From Bathymodiolus brooksi (taxonomy: Eukaryota; Mollusca; Bivalvia; Mytilida; Modiolidae): a DNA stretch of 64,000 nucleotides. Location of the stretch: positions 77,648,829-77,712,828 of the forward strand of contig OY804588.1 in assembly GCA_963680875.1 (NCBI GenBank), in the 5' to 3' direction. The notes beneath the pieces are model-generated. The model worked only from the letters and a program-made list of their open reading frames with translations. It did no database searches and was not told the DNA's origin. Of this stretch, positions 25,260 through 37,450 are shown piece by piece. How positions within the stretch are numbered: position 1 is the first letter of the stretch; every line of letters starts with the position of its first letter. The position numbers and the translations under genes are program-made.

Positions 25260-27540
25260 TCACAAACCAAAGGGTTACGGCCTAAACATTATCACAAACC
25301 AAAGGGTTAGACCTCAACACTGTCACATACCAAAGAATTAGGGCCTAAACACTGTCACAAACCATCGGGTGAGGGCCTAAACACTTTCACAAACCAACGG
25401 GTTAAGGCCTAAACACTGTCACAAACCAAAAGGTTAGGACCTAAACACTGTCACAAACCAAAGGGTTAGGGCCTAAATACTGTCACAAACCAAAAGTTTA
25501 GGACCTAAACACTGTCACAAACCAAAGGGTTAGGGACTAAACACTGTCACAAACCAAAGGGTTAGCTCCTAAACACTGTCACAAACCAAAGGGTTAGGGC
25601 CTAAACAGTCACAAACCAAAGGGTTAGGGCCTAATCACTGTCACAAACCAAAGGGTTAGGGCCTTAAGACTGTTACAAACCAAAGGATTAGGGCCTAAAC
25701 ATTGTCACAAACCAAAGGGTTAGGGCCTAAACGCGGTCACAAACCAAAGGGTTAGGGCTTAAACATTGTCACAAACCAAAGGGCTAGGGCCTAAACACTG
25801 TCACAAACCAAAGGGTTAGGGCCTTAAGACTGTTACAAACCAAAGGATTAGGGCCTAAACACGGTCACAAACCAAAGGGTTAGGGCCTAAACACTCACAA
25901 ACCAACGGGTTAGGGCCTAAACGCTGTCGCAAACCAAAGGGTTAGGGCCTAAACAGTCACAAAACAAAGAGTTAGGGCCTAAACAGTCAAAAACCAAAGT
26001 GTTAGGGCCTAAATACTGTCACAAACCAAAGGGTTAGGGCCTAAACTCTGTCACAAACCAAAGGGTTAGGACCTAAACATTGTCAGAAACCAAAGGGTTA
26101 GACCTAAACACTGTCACAAACTAAAGGGTTAGGGCCTTAAGACTGTCACAAACCAAAGGATTAGGGCCTAAACACTGTCACAAACCAAAGGGTTAGGGCC
26201 TAAACACTGTCACAAACCAAAGGGTTAGGGCCTAAATACTGTCACAAACCAAAGGTTAGGGCATAAACACTGTCACAAACCAAAGGGTTAGGGCCTAAAC
26301 ATTGACACAAACCAAAGGGTTAGGGCCTAAACACTGTCACAAACCAAAGGGTTAGGGCATAAACACTGTCACAAACCAAAGGGTTAGGGCCTAAACATTG
26401 ACACAAACCAAAGGGTTAGGGCCTAAACACTGTCACATACCAAAGGGTTAGGGCCTAAACATTGTCACAAACCAAAGGGTTATGGCCTGAACATTGTCAC
26501 AAACCAAAGGATTAGGGCCTAAACACTTTCACAAACCAAAGGGTTAGGGCCTAAACAATGTCACAAACCAAAGGGTTAGACCTAAACACTGTCACAAACC
26601 AAAGGGTTAGGACCTAAACACTGTCACAAACCAAAGGATTAGGGCCTAACACTGTCACAAACCAAAGGGTTAGGACCTAAACATTATCACAAACCAAAGG
26701 GTTAGACCTCAACACTGTCACATACCAAAGGGTTAGGGCCTAAACACTGTCACAAACCATCGGGTGAGGGCCTAAACACTGTCACAAACCATCGGGTGAG
26801 GGCCTAAACACTTTCACAAACCAACGGGTTAAGGCCTAAACACTGTCACAAACCAAAAGGTTAGGACCTAAACACTGTCACAAACCAAAGGGTTAGGGCC
26901 TAAACACTGTCACAAACCAAAAGTTTAGGACCTAAACACTGTCACAAACCAAAGGGTTAGGGCCTAAACACTGTCACAAACCAAAAGGTTAGGACCTAAA
27001 CACTATCACAAACCAAAGGGTCAGGGCCTAAACACTGTCACAAACCAAAGGATCAGGGCCTAAACACTGTCACAAACCAAAGGGTTAGGGACTAAACACT
27101 GTTGCAAACCAAAGGGTTATGGCCTAAACACTGTCACATACCAAAGGGTTAGGGCCTAAACATTGTCACAAACCAAAGGGTTATGGCCTAAACATTGTCA
27201 CAAACCAAAGGATTAGGGCCTAAACACTTTCACAAACCAAAGGGTTAGGGCCTAAACAATGTCACAAACCAAAGGGTTAGACCTAAACACTGTCACAAAC
27301 CAAAGGGTTAGGACCTAAACACTGTCACAAACCAAAGGATTAGGGCCTAACACTGTCACAAACCAAAGGGTTACGGCCTAAACATTATCACAAACCAAAG
27401 GGTTAGACCTCAACACTGTCACATACCAAAGGGTTAGGGCCTAAACACTGTCACAAACCATCGGGTGAGGGCCTAAACACTTTCACAAACCAACGGGTTA
27501 AGGCCTAAACACTGTCACAAACCAAAGGGTTAGGGCCTAA
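25260..27540. repeat. Copy of the 7.9-10.1 kb segment
   Basis: Q cores at 25,363, 26,758, 26,790 and 27,459 match 7,993, 9,388, 9,420 and 10,089 at a constant offset of 17,370, and AACAAAGAGT at 25,963 matches 8,593. The AAGAATTAGGG monomer just before the first Q core is also shared with 4,890 and 7,966. From 25,963 on it equally matches the 14-kb copy (offset 11,944). Confidence 0.88.
27063..27539. repeat. 477-bp tandem duplication, copy 1
   Basis: Markers GTTGCAAACC (27,101), CACATACC and CATCGGGTGAGG (27,459) recur 477 bp later. The duplicated run is about 15 monomers and contains a whole Q cassette. The parallel 10-kb and 15-kb blocks have only one copy. Confidence 0.86.
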
Positions 27541-28016
27541 ACACTGTCACAAACCAAAGGGTTAGGGACTAAACACTGTTGCAAACCAAAGGGTTATGGC
27601 CTAAACACTGTCACATACCAAAGGGTTAGGGCCTAAACATTGTCACAAACCAAAGGGTTATGGCCTAAACATTGTCACAAACCAAAGGATTAGGGCCTAA
27701 ACACTTTCACAAACCAAAGGGTTAGGGCCTAAACAATGTCACAAACCAAAGGGTTAGACCTAAACACTGTCACAAACCAAAGGGTTAGGATCTAAACACT
27801 GTCACAAACCAAAGGATTAGGGCCTAACACTGTCACAAACCAAAGGGTTACGGCCTAAACATTATCACAAACCAAAGGGTTAGACCTCAACACTGTCACA
27901 TACCAAAGGGTTAGGGCCTAAACACTGTCACAAACCATCGGGTGAGGGCCTAAACACTTTCACAAACCAACGGGTTAAGGCCTAAACACTGTCACAAACC
28001 AAAGGGTTAGGGCCTA
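27540..28016. repeat. 477-bp tandem duplication, copy 2
   Basis: This second copy has GTTGCAAACC at 27,578 and CATCGGGTGAGG at 27,936. It carries TTAGGATCTAAAC near 27,785 where copy 1 has TTAGGACCTAAAC. Confidence 0.86.
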
Positions 28017-29936
28017 AACACTGTCACAAACCAAAGGTTTAGGACCTAAACACTGTCACAAACCAAAGGGTTAGCTCCTAAACACTGTCACAAACCAAAG
28101 GGTTAGGGCCTAAACAGTCACAAACCAAAGGGTTAGGGCCTAAACACTGTCACAAACCAAAGGGTTAGGGCCTTAAGACTGTTACAAACCAAAGGATTAG
28201 GGCCTAAACATTGTCACAAACCAAAGGGTTAGGGCCTAAACGCGGTCACAAACCAAAGGGTTAGGGCTTAAACATTGTCACAAACCAAAGGCCTAGGGCC
28301 TAAACACTGTCACAAACCAAAGGGTTAGGGCCTTAAGACTGTTACAAACCAAAGGATTAGGGCCTTAACACGGTCACAAACCAAAGGGTTAGGGCCTAAA
28401 CACTCACAAACCAACGGGTTAGGGCCTAAACGCTGTCGCAAACCAAAGGGTTAGGGCCTAAACAGTCACAAAACAAAGGGTTAGGGCCTAAACAGTCAAA
28501 AACCAAAGGGTTAGGGCCTAAACACTGTCACAAACCAAAGGGTTAGGGCCTAAACTCTGTCACAAACCAAAGGGTTAGGACCTAAACATTGTCAGAAACC
28601 AAAGGGTTAGACCTAAACACTGTCACAAACTAAAGGGTTAGGGCCTTAAGACTGTCACAAACCAAAGGGTTAGGGCCTAAACACTGTCACAAACCAAAGG
28701 GTTAGGGCCTAAACACTGTCACAAACCAAAGGGTTAGGGCCTAAATACTGTCACAAACCAAAGGGTTAGGGCATAAACACTGTCACAAACCAAAGGGTTA
28801 GGGCCTAAACATTGACACAAACCAAAGGGTTAGGGCCTAAACACTGTCACAAACCAAAGGGTTAGGGCATAAACACTGTCACAAACCAAAGGGTTAGGGC
28901 CTAAACACTGTCACAAACCAAAGGGTTAGGGCCTAATCACTGTCACAAACCAAAGAGCTAGGGCCTAAACACTGTCACAAACCAAAGGGTTATGGCCTTA
29001 ACACTCACAATCCAAAGGGTTAGGGCCTTAAGACTGTCACAAACCAACGGATTATGGCCTAAACACTGTCGCAATCCAAAGGGTTAGGGCCTAACCACTG
29101 TCACAAACCAAAGGGTTAGGGCCTAAACGCTGTCACAAACCAAAGGGTTAGGGCCTAAACACTGTCACATACCAAAGGGTTAGGGCCTAAACATTGTCAC
29201 AAACCAAAGGGTTATGGCCTAAACATTGTCACAAACCAAAGGATTAGGGCCTAAACACGGTCACAAACCAAAGGGTTTCGGCCTAAACACTCACAAACCA
29301 ACGGGTTATGGCCTAAACACTGTCGCAATCCAAAGGGTTAGGGCCTAACCACTGTCACAAACCAAAGGGTTAGGGCTTAAACACTGTCACAAACCAAAGG
29401 GTTAGGGCCTAAACACTGTCACAAACCAAAGGGTTAGGGCCTAAACGCTGTCACAAACCAAAGGGTTAGGGCCTAAACACTGTCATATACCAAAGGGTTA
29501 GGGCCTAAACATTGTCACAAACCAAAGGGTTATGGCCTAAACATTGTCACAAACCAAAGGATTAGGGCCTAAACACTTTCACAAACCAAAGGGTTAGGGC
29601 CTAAACAATGTCACAAACCAAAGGGTTAGACCTAAACACTGTCACAAACCAAAGGGTTAGGACCTAAACACTGTCACAAACCAAAGGATTAGGGCCTAAC
29701 ACTGTCACAAACCAAAGGGTTACGGCCTAAACATTATCACAAACCAAAGGGTTAGACCTCAACACTGTCACATACCAAAGGGTTAGGGCCTAAACACTGT
29801 CACAAACCATCGGGTGAGGGCCTAAACACTTTCACAAACCAACGGGTTAAGGCCTAAACACTGTCACAAACCAAAAGGTTAGGACCTAAACACTGTCACA
29901 AACCAAAGGGTTAGGGCCTAAACACTGTCACAAACC

Positions 29937-30350
29937 AAAAGTTTAGGACCTAAACACTGTCACAAACCAAAGGGTTAGGGACTAAACACTGTCACAAACC
30001 AAAGGGTTAGCTCCTAAACACTGTCACAAACCAAAGGGTTAGGGCCTAAACAGTCACAATCCAAAGGGTTAGGGCCTAAACACTGTCACAAACCAAAGGG
30101 TTAGGGCCTTAAGACTGTTACAAACCAAAGGATTAGGGCCTAAACATTGTCACAAACCAAAGGGTTAGGGCCTAAACGCGGTCACAAACCAAAGGGTTAG
30201 GGCTTAAACATTGTCACAAACCAAAGGGCTAGGTCCTAAACACTGTCGCAAACCAAAGGGTTAGGGCCTTAAGACTGTTACAAACCAAAGGATTAGGGCC
30301 TAAACACGGTCACAAACCAAAGGGTTAGGGCCTAAACACTGTCACAAACC
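29937..30350. repeat. 414-bp tandem duplication, copy 1
   Basis: This run begins at the AAAAGTTTAGGACC monomer, passes through TTAGCTCC, AACAGTCACAATCC and a P cassette, and is repeated 414 bp downstream (GTTTAGG 29,941 and 30,355). The equivalent place in the 17-kb copy has a single version, which accounts for the step in offset from 12,357 to 12,773. Confidence 0.85.
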
Positions 30351-30764
30351 AAAAGTTTAGGACCTAAACACTGTCACAAACCAAAGGGTTAGGGACTAAA
30401 CACTGTCACAAACCAAAGGGTTAGCTCCTAAATACTGTCACAAACCAAAGGGTTAGGGCCTAAACAGTCACAATCCAAAGGGTTAGGGCCTAAACACTGT
30501 CACAAACCAAAGGGTTAGGGCCTTAAGACTGTTACAAACCAAAGGATTAGGGCCTAAACATTGTCACAAACCAAAGGGTTAGGGCCTAAACGCGGTCACA
30601 AACCAAAGGGTTAGGGCTTAAACATTGTCACAAACCAAAGGGCTAGGTCCTAAACACTGTCGCAAACCAAAGGGTTAGGGCCTTAAGACTGTTACAAACC
30701 AAAGGATTAGGGCCTAAACACGGTCACAAACCAAAGGGTTAGGGCCTAAACACTCACAAACCAA
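30351..30764. repeat. 414-bp tandem duplication, copy 2
   Basis: This is the second copy of 29,937-30,350. It carries TTAGCTCCTAAATACTG, whereas copy 1 has TTAGCTCCTAAACACTG. The AAATACTG form also occurs near 13,185, 18,605 and 31,375, so this addition may have come from the neighbouring repeat by unequal exchange instead of simple copying. Confidence 0.8.
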
Positions 30765-33409
30765 CGGGTTAGGGCCTAAACAGTCACAAAACAAAGGGTT
30801 AGGGCCTAAACGCTGTCACAAACCAAAGGGTTAGGGCCTAAACACTGTCATATACCAAAGGGTTAGGGCCTAAACATTGTCACAAACCAAAGGGTTATGG
30901 CCTAAACATTGTCACAAACCAAAGGATTAGGGCCTAAACACTTTCACAAACCAAAGGGTTAGGGCCTAAACAATGTCACAAACCAAAGGGTTAGACCTAA
31001 ACACTGTCACAAACCAAAGGGTTAGGACCTAAACACTGTCACAAACCAAAGGATTAGGGCCTAACACTATCACAAACCAAAGGGTTACGGCCTAAACATT
31101 ATCACAAACCAAATGGTTAGACCTCAACACTGTCACATACCAAAGGGTTAGGGCCTAAACACTGTCACAAACCATCGGGTGAGGGCCTAAACACTTTCAC
31201 AAACCAACGGGTTAAGGCCTAAACACTGTCACAAACCAAAAGGTTAGGACCTAAACACTGTCACAAACCAAAGGGTTAGGGCCTAAACACTGTCACAAAC
31301 CAAAAGTTTAGGACCTAAACACTGTCACAAACCAAAGGGTTAGGGACTAAACACTGTCACAAACCAAAGGGTTAGCTCCTAAATACTGTCACAAACCAAA
31401 GGGTTAGGGCCTAAACAGTCACAATCCAAAGGGTTAGGGCCTAAACACTGTCACAAACCAAAGGGTTAGGGCCTTAAGACTGTTACAAACCAAAGGATTA
31501 GGGCCTAAACATTGTCACAAACCAAAGGGTTAGGGCCTAAACGCGGTCACAAACCAAAGGGTTAGGGCTTAAACATTGTCACAAACCAAAGGGCTAGGTC
31601 CTAAACACTGTCGCAAACCAAAGGGTTAGGGCCTTAAGACTGTTACAAACCAAAGGATTAGGGCCTAAACACGGTCACAAACCAAAGGGTTAGGGCCTAA
31701 ACACTCACAAACCAACGGGTTAGGGCCTAAACAGTCACAAAACAAAGGGTTAGGGCCTAAACAGTCAAAAACCAAAGGGTTAGGGCCTAAACACTGTCAC
31801 AAACCAAAGGGTTAGGGCCTAAACTCTGTCACAAACCAAAGGGTTAGGACCTAAACATTGTCACAAACCAAAGGGTTAGACCTAAACACTGTCACAAACT
31901 AAAGGGTTAGGGCCTTAAGACTGTCACAAACCAAAGGATTAGGGCCTAAACAATGTCACAAACCAAAGGGTTAGGGCCTAAACACTGTCACAAACCAAAG
32001 GGTTAGGGCCTAAATACTGTCACAAACCAAAGGGTTAGGGCATAAACACTGTCACAAACCAAAGGGTTAGGGACTAAACATTGACACAAACCAAAGGGTT
32101 AGGGCCTAAACACTGTCACAAACCAAAGGGTTAGGGCCTAAACACTGTCACAAACCAAAGGGTTAGGGCCTAATCACTGTCACAAACCAAAGGGTTAGGG
32201 CCTAAACATTGACACAAACCAAAGGGTTAGGGCCTAAACACTGTCACAAACCAAAGGGTTAGGGCATAAACACTGTCACAAACCAAAGGGTTAGGGCATA
32301 AACATTGTCACAAACCAAAGGATTAGGGCCTAAACACTTTCACAAACCAAAGGGTTAGGGCCTAAACAATGTCACAAACCAAAGGGTTAGACCTAAACAC
32401 TTGTCACAAACCAAAGGGTTAGGGCCTAAACACTGTCACAAACCAAAGGGTTAGGGCCTTAAGACGGTTACAAACCAAAGGATTAGGGCCTAAACATTGT
32501 CACAAACCAAAGGGTTAGGGCCTAAACGCGGTCACAAACCAAAGGGTTAGGGCTTAAACATTGTCACAAACCAAAGGGCTAGGGCCTAAACACTGTCACA
32601 AACTAAAGGGTTAGGGCCTTAAGACTGTTACAAACCAAAGGATTAGGGCCTAAACACGGTCACAAACCAAAGGGTTAGGGCCTAAACACTCACAAAACAA
32701 AGGGTTAGGGCCTAAACAGTCACAAACCAAAGGGTTAGGGCCTAAACACTGTCACAAACCAAAGGGTTAGGGCCTAAACTCTGTCACAAACCAAAGGGTT
32801 AGGACCTAAGCATTGTCACAAACCAAAGGGTTAGACCTAAACACTGTCACAAACCAAAGGGTTAGGGCCTTAAGACTGTCACAAACCAAAGGATTAGGGC
32901 CTAAACACTGTCACAAACCAAAGGGTTAGGGCCTAAACACTGTCACAAACCAAAGGATTAGGGCCTAAGCACTGTCACAAACCAAAGGGTTAGGGCCTAA
33001 ACACTGTCACAAACCAAAGGGTTAGGGCCTAAATACTGTCACAAACCAAAGGGTTAGGGCCTAAACAATGTCACAAACCAAAGGGTTAGACCTAAACAGT
33101 CACAAACCAAAGGGTTAGGACCTAAACACTGTCACAAACCAAAGGATTAGGGCCTAACACTGTCATAAACCACAGGGTTAGGGCCTAAACAGTATCACAA
33201 ACCAAAGGGTTAGACCTCAACACTGTCACATACCAAAGGGTTAGGGCCTAAACACTGTCACGAACCATCGGGTGAGGGCCTAAACACTTTCACAAACCAA
33301 CGGGTTAAGGCCTAAACACTGTCACAAACCAAAAGGTTAGGACCCAAACACTGTCACAAACCAAAGGGTTAGGGCCTAAACACTGTCACAAACCAAAAGT
33401 TTAGGACCT

Positions 33410-36400
33410 AAACACTATCACAAACCAAAGGGTCAGGGCCTAAACACTGTCACAAACCAAAGGGTCAGAGCCTAAACACTGTCACAAACCGAAGGGTTAG
33501 GGCCTTAAGACTGTCAAAAACCAAAAGGATTAGGGCCTAAACACGGTCACAAACCAAAGGGTTTCGGCATAAACACTCACAAACCAACGGATTATGGCCT
33601 AAACACTGTCGCAATCCAAAGGGTTAGGGCCTAACCACTGTCACAAACCAAAGGGTTAGGGACTAAACACTGTCACAAACCAAAGGGTTAGGGCCTAAAG
33701 ACTGTCACAAACCAAAGGGTTAGGGTCTAAACGCTGTCACAAACCAAAGGGTTAGGGCCTAAACACTGTCACATACCAAGGGGTTAGGGCCTAAACATTG
33801 TCACAAACCAAAGGGTTATGGCCTAAACATTGTCACAAACCAAAGGATTAGGGCCTAAACACTTTCACAAACCAAAGGGTTAGGGCCTAAACAATGTCAC
33901 AAACCAAAGTGTTAGACCTAAACACTTGTCACAAACCAAAGGGTTAGGACCTAAACACTGTCACAAACCAAAGGATTACGGCCTAAACACTGTCACAAAC
34001 CAAAGGGTTAGGGCCTAAACATTATCACAAACCAAAGGGTTAGGACCTAAACACTGTAACAAACCAAAGGGTTAGGGCCTAAACACTGTCACAAACCAAA
34101 GGGTTATCTCCTAAACACTGTCACAAACCAAAGGGTTAGGGCCTAAACAGTCACAAACCAAAGGGTTAGGGCCTAAACACTGTCACAAACCAAAGGGTTA
34201 GGGCCTTAAGACTGTTACAAACCAAAGGATTAGGGCCTAAACATTGTCACAAACCAAAGGGTTAGGGCCTAAACATTGTCACAAACCAAAGGGTTATGGC
34301 CTAAACATTGTCACAAACCAAAGGATTAGGGCCTAAACACTTTCACAAACCAAAGGGTTAGGGCCTAAACAATGTCACAAACCAAAGGGTTAGACCTTAA
34401 CACTGTCACAAACCAAAAGGTTAGGACCTAAACACTGTCACAAACCAAAGGATTAGGGCCTAACACTGTCACAAACCAAAGGGTTACGGCCTAAACATTA
34501 TCACAAAAAAGGGTTAGACCTCAACACTGTCACATACCAAAGGGTTAGGGCCTAAACACTGTCACAAACCATCGTGTGAGGGCCTATACACTGTCACAAA
34601 CCAAAGGGTTAAGGCCTAAACACTGTCACAATCCAAAAGGTTAGGACCTAAACACTGTCACAAACCAAAGGGTTAGGGCCTAAACACTGTCACAAACCAA
34701 AAGTTTAGGACCTAAACACTGTCACAAACCAAAGGGTTAGGGACTGAACACTGTCACAAACCAAAGGGTTAGCTCCTAAACACTGTCACAAACCAACGGG
34801 TTAAGGCCTAAACACTGTCACAAACCAAAAGGTTAGGACCTAAACACTGTCACAAACCAAAGGGTTAGGGCCTAAACACTGTCACAAACCAAAAGTTTAG
34901 GACCTAAACACTGTCACAAACCAAAGGGTTAGGGACTAAACACTGTCACAAACCAAAGGGTTAGCCCCTAAACACTGTCACAAACCAAAGGGTTAGGGCC
35001 TTAAGACTGTTACAAACCAAAGGATTAGGGCCTAAACATTGTCACAAACCAAAGGGTTAGGGCCTAAACGCGGTCAAAAACCAAAGGGTTAGGGCTTAAA
35101 CATTGTCACAAACCAAAGGGCTAGGGCCTAAACACTGTCACAAACCAAAGGGTTAGGGCCTTAAGACTGTTACAAACCAAAGGATTAGGGCCTAAACACG
35201 GTCACAAACCAAAGGGTTAGGGCCTAAACACTCACAAACCAACGGGTTAGGGCCTAAACGCTGTCGCAAACCAAAGGGTTAGGGCCTAAACAGTCACAAA
35301 ACAAAGGGTTAGGGCCTAAACAGTCAAAAACCAAAGGGTTAGGGACTAAACACTGTCACAAACCAAAGGGTTAGGGCCTAAACTCTGTCACAAACCAAAG
35401 GGTTAGACCTAAACACTGTCACAAACTAAAGGGTTAGGGCCTTAAGACTGTCACAAACCAAAGGATTAGGGCCTAAACACTGTCACAAACCAAAGGGTTA
35501 GGGCCTAAACACTGTCACAAACCAAAGGGTTAGGGCCTAAATACTGTGAAACACCAAAGGGTTAGGGCATAAACACTGTCACAAACCAAAGGGTTAGGGC
35601 CTAAACATTGACACAAACCAAAGGGTTAGGGCCTAAACACTGTCACAAACCAAAGGGTTAGGGCATAAACACTGTCACAAACCAAAGGGTTAGGGCCTAA
35701 ACACTGTCACAAACCAAAGGGTTAGGGCCTAATCACTGTCACAAACCAAAGGGTTAGGGCCTAAACATTGACACAAACCAAAGGGTTAGGGCCTAAACAC
35801 TGTCACAAACCAAAGGGTTAGGGCATAAACACTGTCACAAACCAAAGGGTTAGGGCATAAACATTGTCACAAACCAAAGGATTAGGGCCTAAACACTTTC
35901 ACAAACCAAAGGGTTAGGGCCTAAACAATGTCACAAACCAAAGGGTTAGACCTAAACACTTGTCACAAACCAAAGGGTTAGGGCCTAAAGACTGTCACAA
36001 ACCAAAGGGTTAGGGCCTTAAGACGGTTACAAACCAAAGGATTAGGGCCTAAACATTGTCACAAACCAAAGGGTTAGGGCCTAAACGCGGTCACAAACCA
36101 AAGGGTTAGGGCTTAAACATTGTCACAAACCAAAGGGCTAGGGCCTAAACACTGTCACAAACTAAAGGGTTAGGGCCTTAAGACTGTTACAAACCAAAGG
36201 ATTAGGGTCTAAACACGGTCACAAACCAAAGGGTTAGGGCCTAAACACTCACAAAACAAAGGGTTAGGGCCTAAACAGTCACAAACCAAAGGGTTAGGGC
36301 CTTAAGACTGTCACAAACCAAAGGATTAGGGCCTAAACACTGTCACAAACCAAAGGGTTAGGGCCTAAACACTGTTACAAACCAAAGGATTAGGGCCTAA

Positions 36401-37450
36401 ACACTGTCACAAACCAAAGGGTTAGGGCCTAAACACTGTCACAAACCAAAGGGTTAGGGCCTAAATACTGTCACAAACCAAAGGGTTAGGGCCTAAACAA
36501 TGTCACAAACCAAAGGGTTAGACCTAAACACTGTCACAAACCAAAGGGTTAGGACCTAAACACTGTCACAAACCAAAGGATTAGGGCCTAACACTGTCAC
36601 AAACCAAAGGGTTAGGGCCTAAACAGTATCACAAACCAAAGGGTTAGACCTCTACACTGTCACATACCAAAGGGTTAGGGCCTAAACACTGTCACAAACC
36701 ATCGGGTGAGGGCCTAAACACTTTCACAAACCAACGGGTTAAGGCCTAAACACTGTCACAAACCAAAAGGTTAGGACCTAAACACTGTCACAAACCAAAG
36801 GGTTAGGGCCTAAACACTGTCACAAACCAAAAGTTTAGGACCTAAACACTATCACAAACGAAAGGGTCAGGGCCTAAACACTGTCACAAACCAAAGGGTC
36901 AGAGCCTAAACACTGTCACAAACCAAAGGGTTAGGGCCTTAAGACTGTCACAAACCAAAAGGATTAGGGACTAAACACGGTCACAAACCAAAGGGTTTCG
37001 GCATAAACACTCACAAACCAACGGATTATGGCCTAAACACTGTCGCAATCCAAAGGGTTAGGGCCTAACCACTGTCACAAACCAAAGGGTTAGGGCTTAA
37101 ACACTGTCACAAACCAAAGGGTTAGGGCCTAAACACTGTCACAAACCAAAGGGTTAGGGCCTAAACGCTGTCACAAACCAAAGGGTTAGGGCCTAAAGAC
37201 TGTCACATACCAAAGGGTTAGGGCCTAAACATTGTCACAAACCAAAGGATTAGGGCCTAAACACTTTCACAAACCAAAGGGTTAGGGCCTAAACAATGTC
37301 ACAAACCAAAGGGTTAGACCTAAACACTTGTCACAAACCAAAGGGTTAGGACCTAAACACTGTCACAAACCAAAGGATTAGGGCCTAAACACTGTCACAA
37401 ACCAAAGGGTTAGGGCCTAAACATTATCACAAACCAAAGGGTTAGGACCT
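33410..37450. repeat. 4.04-kb higher-order unit, copy 1
   Basis: This block is directly repeated at 37,451-41,491. Marker pairs at offsets 4,040-4,042 are AACACTATC 33,410 and 37,451, TCACAAAAAAGGG 34,501 and 38,541, CATCGTGTGAGG 34,570 and 38,610, and CATCGGGTGAGG 36,700 and 40,742. Between about 35,400 and the end of that sub-block the offset is 4,072, because copy 1 lacks one monomer there. Copy 1 also has a private CTATACACTGTC near 34,586 where copy 2 and the 21.8-kb copy have CTATACACTTTC. Confidence 0.9.

Larger units (their letters stand above)
23640..25260. repeat. Mosaic block derived from a 3.5-4.9 kb type segment
   Basis: After the break at 23,640 the sequence follows 3,508-3,970 (offset about 20,133), runs through a 415-bp tandem duplication, then follows 4,340-4,700 (offset about 20,505-20,515). 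Shared rare markers are GTCACAATCC, TAGGGGAAAA, CACTCACGAACC and TTCACTAACC. A 63-bp run (two monomers, CAATGTC and TTAGACC types) present after TTCACTAACC in the 4.7 kb and 7.8 kb copies is missing here near 25,220. Confidence 0.82.
25963..36380. repeat. Large duplicated block, copy 2 (10.4 kb)
   Basis: This is the downstream copy of 14,019-23,640. It is longer by tandem additions near 27.5 kb (477 bp, part offset by local loss) and 30.35 kb (414 bp), and it lacks one TTAGGACC monomer near 35,400. The end is marked by the shared CTGTTACAAACC (23,631 and 36,372), after which the two copies differ. Confidence 0.84.
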
